A DNA stretch of 22,679 nucleotides from CAZDYP01 sp964509505 (GTDB taxonomy: Bacteria; Chloroflexota; Anaerolineae; JACRMK01), in NCBI GenBank assembly GCA_964509505.1, contig CAZDYP010000075.1, positions 1 to 22,679 on the forward strand, read 5' to 3'. The first letter of the stretch is position 1, and every line of letters starts with the position of its first letter. The notes beneath the pieces are model-generated. The model was not told where the DNA came from and ran no database searches. It saw only the letters and a program-made list of their open reading frames with translations. A program made the translations under genes and the position numbers. Below are positions 14,106-21,938 of the stretch, one piece after another.

Positions 14106-16346
14106 TTATCGTATTTCGATGACGCCAACTTTGAACAGCGTTTCTCCATCGGGCAAGCGTAAGCGTTTGCCGGTCTTGCCATCATACCAACCCACGCGCA
14201 GCTCATAACGTCCCGCTTCAATATTCATGGGAATTTTGATGATGTGTTCGTCGCGCAGATATTTGTCCAATGGAATTTGTGAGGTCGGCGTTTCGCCTTG
14301 CGCGACGGGATCGCCTGCATGTTGCTTGTCTGTGCCAGTGATGGCGCGCCCATCAGCGGCGACCAGCTGCGCGATGACGCGATAATCGTTTTGCAAAGGC
14401 GCCATAGCGCGCCAGAAGAAACGGGCATGAAGTTCACCGCCGCGTGACACAGCGGCTTCATCCAGTTCGCTGCCGATGAGCGCCAACTGTTCGCCGAACA
14501 CGGCGACAGGTTGCAGCGCGTGCGTCGCGCGCAATCCACCTTGCGTATCAACCACGCCGATTTTGCTGATACCTAACAGCAATAAAGCGCCGACGAGCCA
14601 GCGCCAAGAGATAGCTGTAGTGGCGACGTTAGTCACAGGTTGATGTCTAAAGACATCGCTACGCTTGCTGGCGATACTCAACAAGGCAACGAGGGTCAAC
14701 AAACTCAGCCATTCACTCACTCGGCGCGCGGTGGTCGTCTCGAAGCGCAGCTCGACGTGATGTTGCCCTGTCGGTACAGGCACGCTGATTGTGCCGTCGT
14801 GTAATGTCGTGATCGGCGCGGCGCTGCCGTCCACAGAAGCAGCCCAACCCGGATAGTTGAAGGTGCGAAAACGCACGCGGGCGGGTTGTGTGAGCGTCAG
14901 CGTATCGCGCTCGCTATGGGGCGACCAATGCGTGGGTGTGATGATGGATTGCGGCGGCAATGAAGTCACGTCAATTTTTGCGCGGCTCAATGGCGCGGGC
15001 AAATCTGCGGGGATGGTTTGTGCCGTTTGTGGCAGATATTCATTGAGCGTGGTCAACCCATAGGCGCCTGTCGCTTGCTCGTAGCTCAATACGTCTTGCG
15101 GCGTCGGCGTGTCGAGTTGCCAGAAGCCGCGCGGCGCGATGGTGTATGGAAACGCGCACGCAAGGGTCAATGCGATGATGAGTGTGGGCAATACACCGCG
15201 CACGTCATGGTCGCGCCACAGCATCATACTGTAACCGCCCAACGCCGCCAACGCAAAAGCGCTGATGCCCATGAAGCGCCATGGATATTCGGCGATAGGC
15301 AGCATTGGAATCGTGTGCCATAAGAATAGCGATGATGGGAGCTGCAAAAAAACAGAGCAGGCGCATACACAGAACAAAAATAACGGCTCGGACCATGAAG
15401 TAGGTTGACGCTTGCGCGCCAGCTGCCACACCACACTCGCCATGCCTATCACGCCAACGATGAGCTGGGGCAACCCCAGGCTGAGCGGCACATCAGCGTT
15501 CGCTTCATTCACATTCAATGGCAATGGCAGCGCGCCCAAGCGTGTCCACGATAAAAAGCGCGGTCGGAAGTCGCTTGCTTGTTGAAAGGCTTCGGCGGTT
15601 GCGCGCACCCATGGTTGTTCGAGGAACAACGGCAACCAAAAGAACGCGCTCAGCAACAAACCCAACACCCCTGCTAGCAACGTCAGACCCCACACACGCC
15701 ACGGCGCGCGAGTTGTGAGCAAGCGCAACGACACATAACCCACGATAACGGGCGTGAAGCTCAGCGCGTGAAACACGTGGCTGAGGATGAGCGCGCCATA
15801 ACTCAAGGCAGACGCGATGAAATAGCGGCGTGCGCGCGTCGTGATGAAGCCATCCAATGCCCAGAGGATAAGTGGGAACAAACTCATGGCGAGGAACTGT
15901 GGATAGTTGCCGCCCGTGACGATGGCTTCGCGCAAACGAAACGGCGCATACACATTCAGCGCAGCGGCGCTGAGCGCGCCATACGCGCCGACCTTCGGGC
16001 GCATGAACAGAAACATGCCCACACTGTATAGCTCAATTGTCAGCAGCACACACAGCTTGAGCGCGTGCGCCATCGGCAAGCCCAACCCGTGAAACAGCTC
16101 GACGCCATACGCCAGCAACGGCGGCGCGAACACATAGAGTGGGTAACCGAAGCCGCCATACAAGTCCGCGCCCCAGCGTGGCACGAGTGCGCCGTCGCGC
16201 AGCGCACGATCAAAATCCACTTGACGCAACAAATGGATGACACCATCGGCGACGTTGGGCATCCCCGCATTCTGCACGAAGGGCAACATGGCGAAGCTGG
16301 GAATGAGCAGGGCGAGGAGAAGAGGGTGGTCGAGTTTGCGGAGCAT
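14106..16346 (-). CDS. PTPS-related/YfhO-like multi-pass membrane protein with C-terminal beta-sandwich
   Basis: A 746-residue integral membrane protein. The N-terminal half (to about 430) has about ten hydrophobic segments with loops such as RWGADLYGGFGYPLYVFAPP (58-77), APFRLREAIVTGGNYPQFLA (134-153) and EYPWRFMGISAFALAALGGY. This layout is typical of the 6-pyruvoyl-tetrahydropterin synthase-related membrane family and of GT-C-like proteins, which probably act on polyprenyl-linked sugars or exported polymers. A YfhO-type domain follows (FRTFNYPGWAASVDG), then another membrane helix (WLVGALLLLGI) and a soluble C-terminal domain (about 610-746) related to those in the next gene upstream. Residues about 563-568 are encoded by a hairpin (GATGTCT/AGACATC at 14642-14657). 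Exact function unknown. It follows the glycosyltransferase gene by 88 bases on the same strand and is likely co-transcribed. Confidence 0.8.
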   Translation of the reverse strand: MLRKLDHPLLLALLIPSFAMLPFVQNAGMPNVADGVIHLLRQVDFDRALRDGALVPRWGADLYGGFGYPLYVFAPPLLAYGVELFHGLGLPMAHALKLCVLLTIELYSVGMFLFMRPKVGAYGALSAAALNVYAPFRLREAIVTGGNYPQFLAMSLFPLILWALDGFITTRARRYFIASALSYGALILSHVFHALSFTPVIVGYVSLRLLTTRAPWRVWGLTLLAGVLGLLLSAFFWLPLFLEQPWVRATAEAFQQASDFRPRFLSWTRLGALPLPLNVNEANADVPLSLGLPQLIVGVIGMASVVWQLARKRQPTSWSEPLFLFCVCACSVFLQLPSSLFLWHTIPMLPIAEYPWRFMGISAFALAALGGYSMMLWRDHDVRGVLPTLIIALTLACAFPYTIAPRGFWQLDTPTPQDVLSYEQATGAYGLTTLNEYLPQTAQTIPADLPAPLSRAKIDVTSLPPQSIITPTHWSPHSERDTLTLTQPARVRFRTFNYPGWAASVDGSAAPITTLHDGTISVPVPTGQHHVELRFETTTARRVSEWLSLLTLVALLSIASKRSDVFRHQPVTNVATTAISWRWLVGALLLLGISKIGVVDTQGGLRATHALQPVAVFGEQLALIGSELDEAAVSRGGELHARFFWRAMAPLQNDYRVIAQLVAADGRAITGTDKQHAGDPVAQGETPTSQIPLDKYLRDEHIIKIPMNIEAGRYELRVGWYDGKTGKRLRLPDGETLFKVGVIEIR

Positions 16347-16360
16347 GGGTGAGTGGATGA

Positions 16361-16398
16361 GTCAACGGCTCAACGGGTCAACGAGTCAATGGGTCAAC
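16361..16398. repeat. 8-bp tandem repeat (GTCAACGG-like, about 4.75 copies)
   Basis: The units are GTCAACGG, CTCAACGG, GTCAACGA, GTCAATGG and GTCAAC. The following bases to about 16440 are further low-complexity CTCGT/GTTTCCC words. The whole 88-base gap between the two membrane protein genes is repeat-like, with no clear ribosome site for the downstream gene. Confidence 0.75.
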
Positions 16399-16434
16399 CC
16401 TCGTCTCCCCGTTTCCCGTTCCTCGTTTACTCGT

Positions 16435-19335
16435 TCACTGCGTTTCAAATTGTAGCAGCTCTGCGGCATTATGGGTGAACCGATTGCCTGATACGTCGAA
16501 GACAGGCACGCGCGTGTTGCTTTGCGGATCATACAGACCAACCAACACGCGATACGCGCCGCGCGGCATGTCGGGTAGTAGGGTGATGAGATGTTCGTCC
16601 GCGATGTACTCGCGGCTGACCCAACTGGTGGTCGGCAATGCGCCGTTGGCGGGCGCGCTGTCGTGTTGCGCGAGGGGGGTGAAGTCGTTGGGTGTCGTGA
16701 GATGCACGAACACTTTGTATGCGGTTTCCATTTCGCGTAAGGCTTGCCAATGCAAACGCAAGGCAGCGGTGCGCCGCTCCGCATCATAGCGCCAATCATA
16801 ACCGACGAGCTGCGCCACATCGCCAAAGCGTAGCTGTTGCGATGTTTGCGCGGCAGGCGCGGTGAATTGGTGCGGGCGCGCCAGCACATCAATTTCACGC
16901 AGCACGACTTGAGTGCCGCCGCGTTCTAACGGCATACGCGCATGACCGGACGCGGTGAGCCAGCCGACGACGATCCGATAGCGTCCCGCCGGCAACGTCG
17001 CAGGTAACAACAGCTCGCGTTGCTCTCGCAGCAGATTGTCCTTGCGCCAGGCGCTGGTCGGTTGTGCGGGTTGTCCTTCGGTGATGGCATACGGTTTGCC
17101 TTGCGCATCTTGCAATTGCACGAACAGCAGCCGTTCATCATGCACGGTCTCGCGCGCTTGCCAAAATAAATCGAGAGGCAATGACTCACCCGCGCGCCAT
17201 GCGCCCTCACGCAAGGTGTAGCCGAGCAAGCGTGTGTCGAGCCAATCAGCGATCAGTGATGTTTGGATGGGCAATGCGGCAATGGGCAACGGCTGGTCTG
17301 GCGCGACGACTTCGATTTGAGCGATGCGCGTTTCGTCGCCAAGTGGTTGCTGCGTTTTTGCAGCATAGAGCGCGAGGCTCACCTGATAACGGCCGGGCGG
17401 CGTGCCTGCGGGAATCAGAAAACCAAATTGGTCGGAGAACAGACGGCGACTGGCAAAGGCTTCTGGTTGGGGCGTGAATTGGCGATCTTGTGTTGCCCAG
17501 ATGCGTTGTTGCGCGTCACGCAGTCGCAAGCTGACTTGGGGCGTCGGCGCCGTGACGCCTGTATCCTCTAACAATACTTTCAACGGCACAATGCCCCAAC
17601 CTGATGCATACGAGTTTTGCTCACCGTGCAGCCCAAATAATTTTTGCGTGCCGCTAGCTGTGGTGATGGCGAAGGATGGCGCAGGCGCGTAAAACGTGAG
17701 CTTTGTTTTTTCGTGCCATTGCACGTCAACCGTCAGCGCTTGCGCTGCCAGATATTTTTCCAGCTCGCTTTCTAACACACGCCCCAGCGCCTGATAAGTC
17801 ACCAACCACACGCGCCGTTTTTCTGCCAGCGCGTCATTCAATTGAGATTGCGCAGCGACGCCCCACGTATCCGACGCCGTGCGTTGCAACGACACCGGCG
17901 CTTGCAGATACGCTTGCAGAAAACCTTGCTGCCATGGATGCACGACGACGACGACATCAGTGGGTAACGCGAATGCGTTGATGCGGCGCGCCATGGGACG
18001 GTAGTCTTGGTCGGGATAGCGGGGAGTGGTGTAGAATGAGGCGAGCGAGAGACCAGAGATGATGATGATGAAAGAAAGCAATAAGTAATGAGCAATTAGT
18101 AATGGGTAATTAGCGCTTGGTGATTGGCGATTGGAGCTGAATTGCGTTCCCCTTCTCCAATTACTCATTACTAACAAGCCGCGCGCGACGAGAATGATGA
18201 ATGGCGGCGAGGCGAGCAACAACAGTCGCTCCATACGCGGCGGCGCGAAGGGAAAGCGCAGCTGAATGAGGTGGGCGACGAGGATGGGAATGAAGAAAGC
18301 AGAAAGCAGAAAGCTAATTGCGTGGAGCGTGACGCGTGAAGGGGGGAGCGGAGAGTGAGGAACCTGAAACATGAAGCGATTGTCCTGAGCGTAGTCGAAG
18401 GATGAAATGTGAAACGTGGAACGGGGAATGGGGAGCGCGCCGATGAGCGCAAGGAGGACGAAGAGGACGGTCGCCCATGCCAACCAACTCACATCAGCGG
18501 AAAGATGCCCAACGGAGAAGGCGACCAGATGACGCCAAAGATATTCGTGCGGCGCAAGCGGCGCATATTGTTCGATGCTTACCTTGTCGCCGACATACGC
18601 GACGAGTTGGTTAGTGACGTACCAGAGCCATGGGGTGTAGAGGAGCAGAAGAGCCATAAAGGCAATTAGGGGAAATACGATTTGCGAATTGCGGATTGCA
18701 AAGCGCGGATTGCGAGCGACGAGTGACGAGCGACGAGTGACGAGTGCGCACAACCAATACAAGCCGTGAAAGAGTGGGATGAACGCGCCATAGTATTGGG
18801 TGTGCATCGCAGCGCTAGTAACCACCACATACCCGAACCAATATCTCCCCTTCTTTCCCTTATCTCCCCTAATTTCCCTTTGTAGTCCGCGCCAGAATAA
18901 CCACGACGATACAACGCCCAACGTCGTCACGAGGCCATACATGCGAATCTCTTGCGCGTAGAAAATGTGCATGGGCGCGATGGCGGCGAGTAAAGCGGTC
19001 AACCTGCCAACACGCTCATCACACAAGTCAGTCGCAAAACGATAGAGTGCGGCGACGCCGACGACGCCAAGCAGCACAGAGCAGAGACGCAACGCAAGCT
19101 CACCGGCGCCGCAGCATGTCACCCACAGATGCAGCACGACGTAGTAAAATGGGGGATGGATGTCGGCGGCGGTGCGCGCGAACATGGTGAGCAAGTCGGA
19201 GCTGGCGAACCAGACGCTCCAGCCCTCGTCGAACCACAGCGGCTGAAACGTCAGGTTAATGAGGCGCACCGTGAAGGCGATGAGTAAGATGATGGGGAGT
19301 TGCCAAACGTGCGCCCCTATGGAGCGTTGAGACAT
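16435..19335 (-). CDS. GT39-type (ArnT/PMT-like) glycosyltransferase with repeated C-terminal beta-sandwich domains
   Basis: A 966-residue membrane glycosyltransferase expected to move a sugar from a polyprenyl phosphate donor to an acceptor outside the membrane. The N-terminal catalytic part has QPLWFDEGWSVWFA with the D36-E37 pair, ADIHPPFYYVVLHL (57-70) and FYAQEIRMYGL, all classic for GT39, followed by many membrane helices to about residue 440. The soluble remainder carries a region at about 440-590 and then at least two copies of a beta-sandwich domain (about 690-825 and 835-950) also found once in the next gene. The coding frame is interrupted, without stops, by repeat-derived segments at about residues 150-163, 197-219, 303-345 and 386-426, all in the membrane part. 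Substrate unknown; envelope glycan or lipid modification is the likely role. Confidence 0.85.
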   Translation of the reverse strand: MSQRSIGAHVWQLPIILLIAFTVRLINLTFQPLWFDEGWSVWFASSDLLTMFARTAADIHPPFYYVVLHLWVTCCGAGELALRLCSVLLGVVGVAALYRFATDLCDERVGRLTALLAAIAPMHIFYAQEIRMYGLVTTLGVVSSWLFWRGLQREIRGDKGKKGRYWFGYVVVTSAAMHTQYYGAFIPLFHGLYWLCALVTRRSSLVARNPRFAIRNSQIVFPLIAFMALLLLYTPWLWYVTNQLVAYVGDKVSIEQYAPLAPHEYLWRHLVAFSVGHLSADVSWLAWATVLFVLLALIGALPIPRSTFHISSFDYAQDNRFMFQVPHSPLPPSRVTLHAISFLLSAFFIPILVAHLIQLRFPFAPPRMERLLLLASPPFIILVARGLLVMSNWRRGTQFSSNRQSPSANYPLLIAHYLLLSFIIIISGLSLASFYTTPRYPDQDYRPMARRINAFALPTDVVVVVHPWQQGFLQAYLQAPVSLQRTASDTWGVAAQSQLNDALAEKRRVWLVTYQALGRVLESELEKYLAAQALTVDVQWHEKTKLTFYAPAPSFAITTASGTQKLFGLHGEQNSYASGWGIVPLKVLLEDTGVTAPTPQVSLRLRDAQQRIWATQDRQFTPQPEAFASRRLFSDQFGFLIPAGTPPGRYQVSLALYAAKTQQPLGDETRIAQIEVVAPDQPLPIAALPIQTSLIADWLDTRLLGYTLREGAWRAGESLPLDLFWQARETVHDERLLFVQLQDAQGKPYAITEGQPAQPTSAWRKDNLLREQRELLLPATLPAGRYRIVVGWLTASGHARMPLERGGTQVVLREIDVLARPHQFTAPAAQTSQQLRFGDVAQLVGYDWRYDAERRTAALRLHWQALREMETAYKVFVHLTTPNDFTPLAQHDSAPANGALPTTSWVSREYIADEHLITLLPDMPRGAYRVLVGLYDPQSNTRVPVFDVSGNRFTHNAAELLQFETQ
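18057..18180. repeat. In-frame AT-rich repeat insertion in glycosyltransferase gene
   Basis: Words such as AGTAATGAGCAATTAGTAAT (from 18084) and, inverted, CCAATTACTCATTACTAAC (18157-18175) flank GGTGATTGGCGATTGG. On the coding strand this encodes SNWRRGTQFSSNRQSPSANY and following residues between two membrane helices. Similar AATTAC words lie in the gap near 21775-21808 and 21918-21942. Confidence 0.6.
18290..18427. repeat. In-frame composite repeat insertion in glycosyltransferase gene (includes TCCTGAGCGTAGTCGAAGGA)
   Basis: The segment contains the 20-mer at 18383-18402 that recurs with one mismatch at 12094-12113. Around it are AAGCAGAAAGCAGAAAGC and GAAATGTGAAACGTGGAACG words. It encodes STFHISSFDYAQDNRFMFQ and on to about residue 345, within the membrane region. 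Confidence 0.65.
18680..18745. repeat. In-frame GCGGATTGC / GACGAGTGACGA repeat insertion in glycosyltransferase gene
   Basis: Two word types are joined: TTGCGAATTGCGGATTGCAA and GACGAGTGACGAGCGACGAG. On the coding strand they give VTRRSSLVARNPRFAIRNSQ between membrane helices. The second word type is shared with the insertion in ppc. Confidence 0.65.
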
Positions 19336-19546
19336 GGCGCAGATTCTAGCATGGGAGAGAAGTCATCCCAAATGGGCAGCGACGATTTTGGATTTTAGAT
19401 TTTTGATTGCCGATTGAAGTTTGCAGAGAAGTTTGCAAAGGTTGAATGGGTCATTGTATTGAGAAAAGGATGTGACGAATTGAGTTATGAATTCCAGTTT
19501 TGAGTTGCAGTTTTCAGGGTGAACCAGAACTGGAGCTAGAACGGAA
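19336..19546. other. Divergent intergenic region, AT-rich, expected to hold two promoters
   Basis: It separates the divergent glycosyltransferase and lipoprotein genes. It contains low-complexity words (GATTTTGGATTTTAGATTTT at about 19383) and a weak hairpin, CCAGTTTTG near 19494 with CAGAACTGG ending 19533. No -35/-10 pair could be assigned with confidence, and no ORF here is credible. Confidence 0.5.
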
Positions 19547-20584
19547 ATGATGTTGAATATACGCATGAAAAATTTATTGTGCCTATGGTGGTGCGTGTGG
19601 CTCTTGGGCTGTGGCGCATCAAGCATACCGACCACGGCGCCAACTCAGTCGCTCGCTACGACCATCACGCCTAACGCTGCGCCAACGCTATTCGTCGTAA
19701 CCACGCCAGCGCCGTTGCCCACGAATCTGCCGCGCCGTTTGTGGCAACCCGACTTTGCGGAATTTCTGCCCGCCGATGCGCAGCGCATGAGAGCGACGCC
19801 CTTTGTCGAGCGTGGCGTATTGAGCTGGCTCGTCATTTATCAAGAACGCGGTAGTGGCTACGGCTTGGTGATTCGCCGTGAGGATGACAAGGGCAAGGCG
19901 TATTCACTCGGCGGCGCGCAACCCCTCGAATTGTTCCGCGAGCGCTGGCTCGGTCAAACGATTGACGACATAAATCAGGATGGCAAGCTCGAAATCATGT
20001 TGGAAGGTGTCATCAAAGACAAGATTGAAGTTGTGCGCGTGTTTCAGTGGAATGGGGCAGCCTATACGGTATTGCTTTCACTCACAGGAAATGAGGGCGT
20101 GGCGATTGACGATGCGCGCCACAATGGCGTCTATGACTTCACCGCGATGCAGATGCTTTTTCCGCGCTCCATCATCTTTCGCGCGACACACGCCGAATGG
20201 GTCAAGGACGCATACGCTGTGCAAAGCGATGTGCTATTTTTGTTGGGGCCGCCCACGACGTTCAATTATCCAGAAGAAGCGGCGCTCGCGTATTACGCGC
20301 ATTGGCGGCGTCACGAGCCGGAGCGTATGGCGCGCACGTTGACTGAACCGCAAACCTCACGCATGGCGTTACCACAATTGGAAGAACTGTCCAAGCGAGT
20401 CGAAGAAGTTCGTGTGCATGAATTGAACATCGAGGATGAACAAAGTGAGAGCGCCAGCGTGTCTGCGACGCTCACCCTCGTCCCGCGCGGTTCGTCGCAA
20501 GCGCAAACACTCAGGCACACGTGGCGTTTGCAAAAAGAGGGAAACCAGTGGAAGTTGGCGGAATTGCTGCGGGAAGGAAATTAG
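19547..20584 (+). CDS. Secreted lipoprotein of unknown function
   Basis: A 345-residue protein with a bacterial lipoprotein signal: a short basic N-terminus, the hydrophobic stretch NLLCLWWCVWLLGC and a lipobox LLGC with C22 as the lipidated residue (numbering from ATG 19547; ATG at 19565 is an equally good start, giving MKNLLCLWW). A Thr/Pro/Ala-rich linker follows (about 25-62). D141 to E149 reads DINQDGKLE, a calcium-binding-like loop as in FG-GAP/VCBS proteins, and a second acidic turn (DDARHNGVYDF) follows. The C-terminal 100 residues resemble a small NTF2-like or lipoprotein-associated domain (YYAHWRRHEPERMARTL, then TWRLQKEGNQWKLAELL). No catalytic motif is visible. It is transcribed away from the glycosyltransferase and converges on the NUDIX gene, so it is probably a single-gene unit. 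Confidence 0.8.
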   Translation: MMLNIRMKNLLCLWWCVWLLGCGASSIPTTAPTQSLATTITPNAAPTLFVVTTPAPLPTNLPRRLWQPDFAEFLPADAQRMRATPFVERGVLSWLVIYQERGSGYGLVIRREDDKGKAYSLGGAQPLELFRERWLGQTIDDINQDGKLEIMLEGVIKDKIEVVRVFQWNGAAYTVLLSLTGNEGVAIDDARHNGVYDFTAMQMLFPRSIIFRATHAEWVKDAYAVQSDVLFLLGPPTTFNYPEEAALAYYAHWRRHEPERMARTLTEPQTSRMALPQLEELSKRVEEVRVHELNIEDEQSESASVSATLTLVPRGSSQAQTLRHTWRLQKEGNQWKLAELLREGN

Positions 20585-20620
20585 CGGAGATAAAAGGAGA
20601 TAAGCGGAAATTCACTTCTC

Positions 20621-21511
20621 CTATTTCCCTTGTTTATTGAGGTGTTTTGACCGCCACGCTTGCAGCACGAGGCGATGGGTACGGAACGCGATTTCGCTAG
20701 GCGGAGGCAATTCATTGGGCGCGAAGTAGCGCACCCCTTTCGCATCGTCACCAGGGGTCAGTGTGCCGCCGACAGCATGGGCTTGATATAAAACAAGAAT
20801 GCCGTTGCCGCGCGCGGGGTCGAGGTACGAGTGCAGCCCCATGAGCTCGTCGAGCGTGACATCCAAGCCTGTTTCTTCTTTCGCTTCACGCACCGCCGCG
20901 CTTTCGGGTGTTTCATCATGCTCCATGAAACCGCTCGGAAAGCACCACAAATCCATGCCGGGGTTGACGCCGCGCTGAATCAACAACACCTTGCCATCCT
21001 GCACGATGAATACGCCTGCGCCGATCTTGGGATCACGAAAGAAGATGTAACCGCACACCTCGCACGTCAGCCGGTCACGCCCGAAACGCTCTTGCAAGGA
21101 GAGCTGGGCGCTGCCGCAGCGCAAGCAAAATCTCGCTTGCCATGGCCAGACAGGGCGCGTCACTTTGGCCCACGCTTGCAAGACTTTTGCGTGGGTGGGG
21201 GAGACAAGCTCGGTCGGAAGGTGGTCGGGCGCAAAGAACGAAACGGCTGCGTGGGATGCGCCTTCGTCCACAGTGGCCCAATATACGATCAGGATGCCAT
21301 GCTCGTCCAAGCAGGCTTCGTTCACACGGTCTAGTCGCGCGGTCAAACCTGTCTGTTCATGCAGGATACGCAACGCTGTTTCCGCAGGCGCTGCGCCTGT
21401 GGGCACAGACGCTTGCGGCAATGCCCAAGCGTCGCCGACGCGCACGAGCGCAACATGCTGCTGGCGCACGCCGAGCACTGCGACAGAAACCGTGTGGAGT
21501 TGGACGGTCAT
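20621..21511 (-). CDS. Tandem NUDIX protein: degenerate N-terminal NUDIX, zinc ribbon, active C-terminal NUDIX hydrolase
   Basis: A 296-residue protein starting MTVQLHTVSVAVLG; the frame continues 56 codons upstream, but that part overlaps the small membrane protein gene and lacks homology-like features. Residues 1-115 look like a NUDIX fold whose box is broken: AETALRILHEQTGL keeps R48 and E52, but the other metal-ligand Glu positions are I49 and Q53. Residues 129-153 form a zinc ribbon (C129, C132, C150, C153), as in NudC-type enzymes. Residues 165-290 are a NUDIX domain with a perfect box: G194, E200, R208-E209, E212-E213, G215, L216. NUDIX enzymes hydrolyse nucleoside diphosphates linked to another group. 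The NADH-pyrophosphatase signature (SQPWPFPxS) is not seen, so NADH specificity is doubtful. The gene starts 20 bases after the small membrane protein gene ends. Confidence 0.88.
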   Translation of the reverse strand: MTVQLHTVSVAVLGVRQQHVALVRVGDAWALPQASVPTGAAPAETALRILHEQTGLTARLDRVNEACLDEHGILIVYWATVDEGASHAAVSFFAPDHLPTELVSPTHAKVLQAWAKVTRPVWPWQARFCLRCGSAQLSLQERFGRDRLTCEVCGYIFFRDPKIGAGVFIVQDGKVLLIQRGVNPGMDLWCFPSGFMEHDETPESAAVREAKEETGLDVTLDELMGLHSYLDPARGNGILVLYQAHAVGGTLTPGDDAKGVRYFAPNELPPPSEIAFRTHRLVLQAWRSKHLNKQGK

Positions 21512-21530
21512 GGGGGAGGGGGGAAATTTT

Positions 21531-21749
21531 TTATCGCGCGGCGACATCCGGCGCAGGGTGCAATTTACGAGGTAGCCACTGCTTTGCTCGTGCGAGCCAA
21601 CCGCGCTTTTTCGCGTTAGCGTTCGGCAGCTCTGCCAGAGCAATGGTTGGTTTGACTGAGTAAATGAAGCGGGCCACAATCATGCCGAAGAACACGACAC
21701 AAGCTAGCAAGGCGGCCATAGTCGTTTTGGTTTGTTTTAAAGTATTCAT
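21531..21749 (-). CDS. Small single-pass membrane protein, unknown
   Basis: A 72-residue protein starting MNTLKQTKTTMAALLACVVF. The start is chosen for its ribosome site, GGAG at 21757-21760, seven bases upstream; the longer frame from 21803 has none. One hydrophobic helix (about residues 11-30, AALLACVVFFGMIVARFIYS) is followed by a basic tail with KKRGWLARAKQWLPRK. No known domain is recognised. It lies immediately upstream of the NUDIX gene on the same strand and is probably co-transcribed with it. Confidence 0.6.
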   Translation of the reverse strand: MNTLKQTKTTMAALLACVVFFGMIVARFIYSVKPTIALAELPNANAKKRGWLARAKQWLPRKLHPAPDVAAR

Positions 21750-21836
21750 GCTCACTCTCCATTGAGTGATGTTCGTAATTGGTAATTGTGTGCGGGTGGT
21801 CAATTACGGGTCTTCTGACTTTGATGTAGAACACTG

Positions 21837-21860
21837 GTGGTGGATGGGCCCATCCACCAC
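21837..21860. repeat. 24-bp perfect palindrome
   Basis: The half-site GTGGTGGATGGG (21837-21848) is followed directly by its exact reverse complement (21849-21860). With no spacer, it is either a protein-binding operator about 90 bases upstream of the small membrane protein gene or the stem of a transcript end for the methyltransferase gene (stop at 21939). No T-run follows. Confidence 0.75.
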
Positions 21861-21938
21861 TCCGGCGCGGGATGTGTCCATCGTGCGTGAGCATTCTACA
21901 CTAAAATCGAGAGAGCCTCAATTACTAATTACTTTTTA

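Noticed and set aside
16361..16398. Possible CRISPR array
   Set aside because: The units are 8 bp with no spacers and no cas genes are present. It is a simple tandem repeat.
18665..18914. Separate small gene (82 codons) within the glycosyltransferase region
   Set aside because: It lies in another frame over the repeat-derived insertion. Its translation is made of the same repeat words.
21511..21679. N-terminal extension of the NUDIX protein from 21679
   Set aside because: The extra 56 codons overlap the small membrane protein gene, which has a better ribosome site, and show no NUDIX features.
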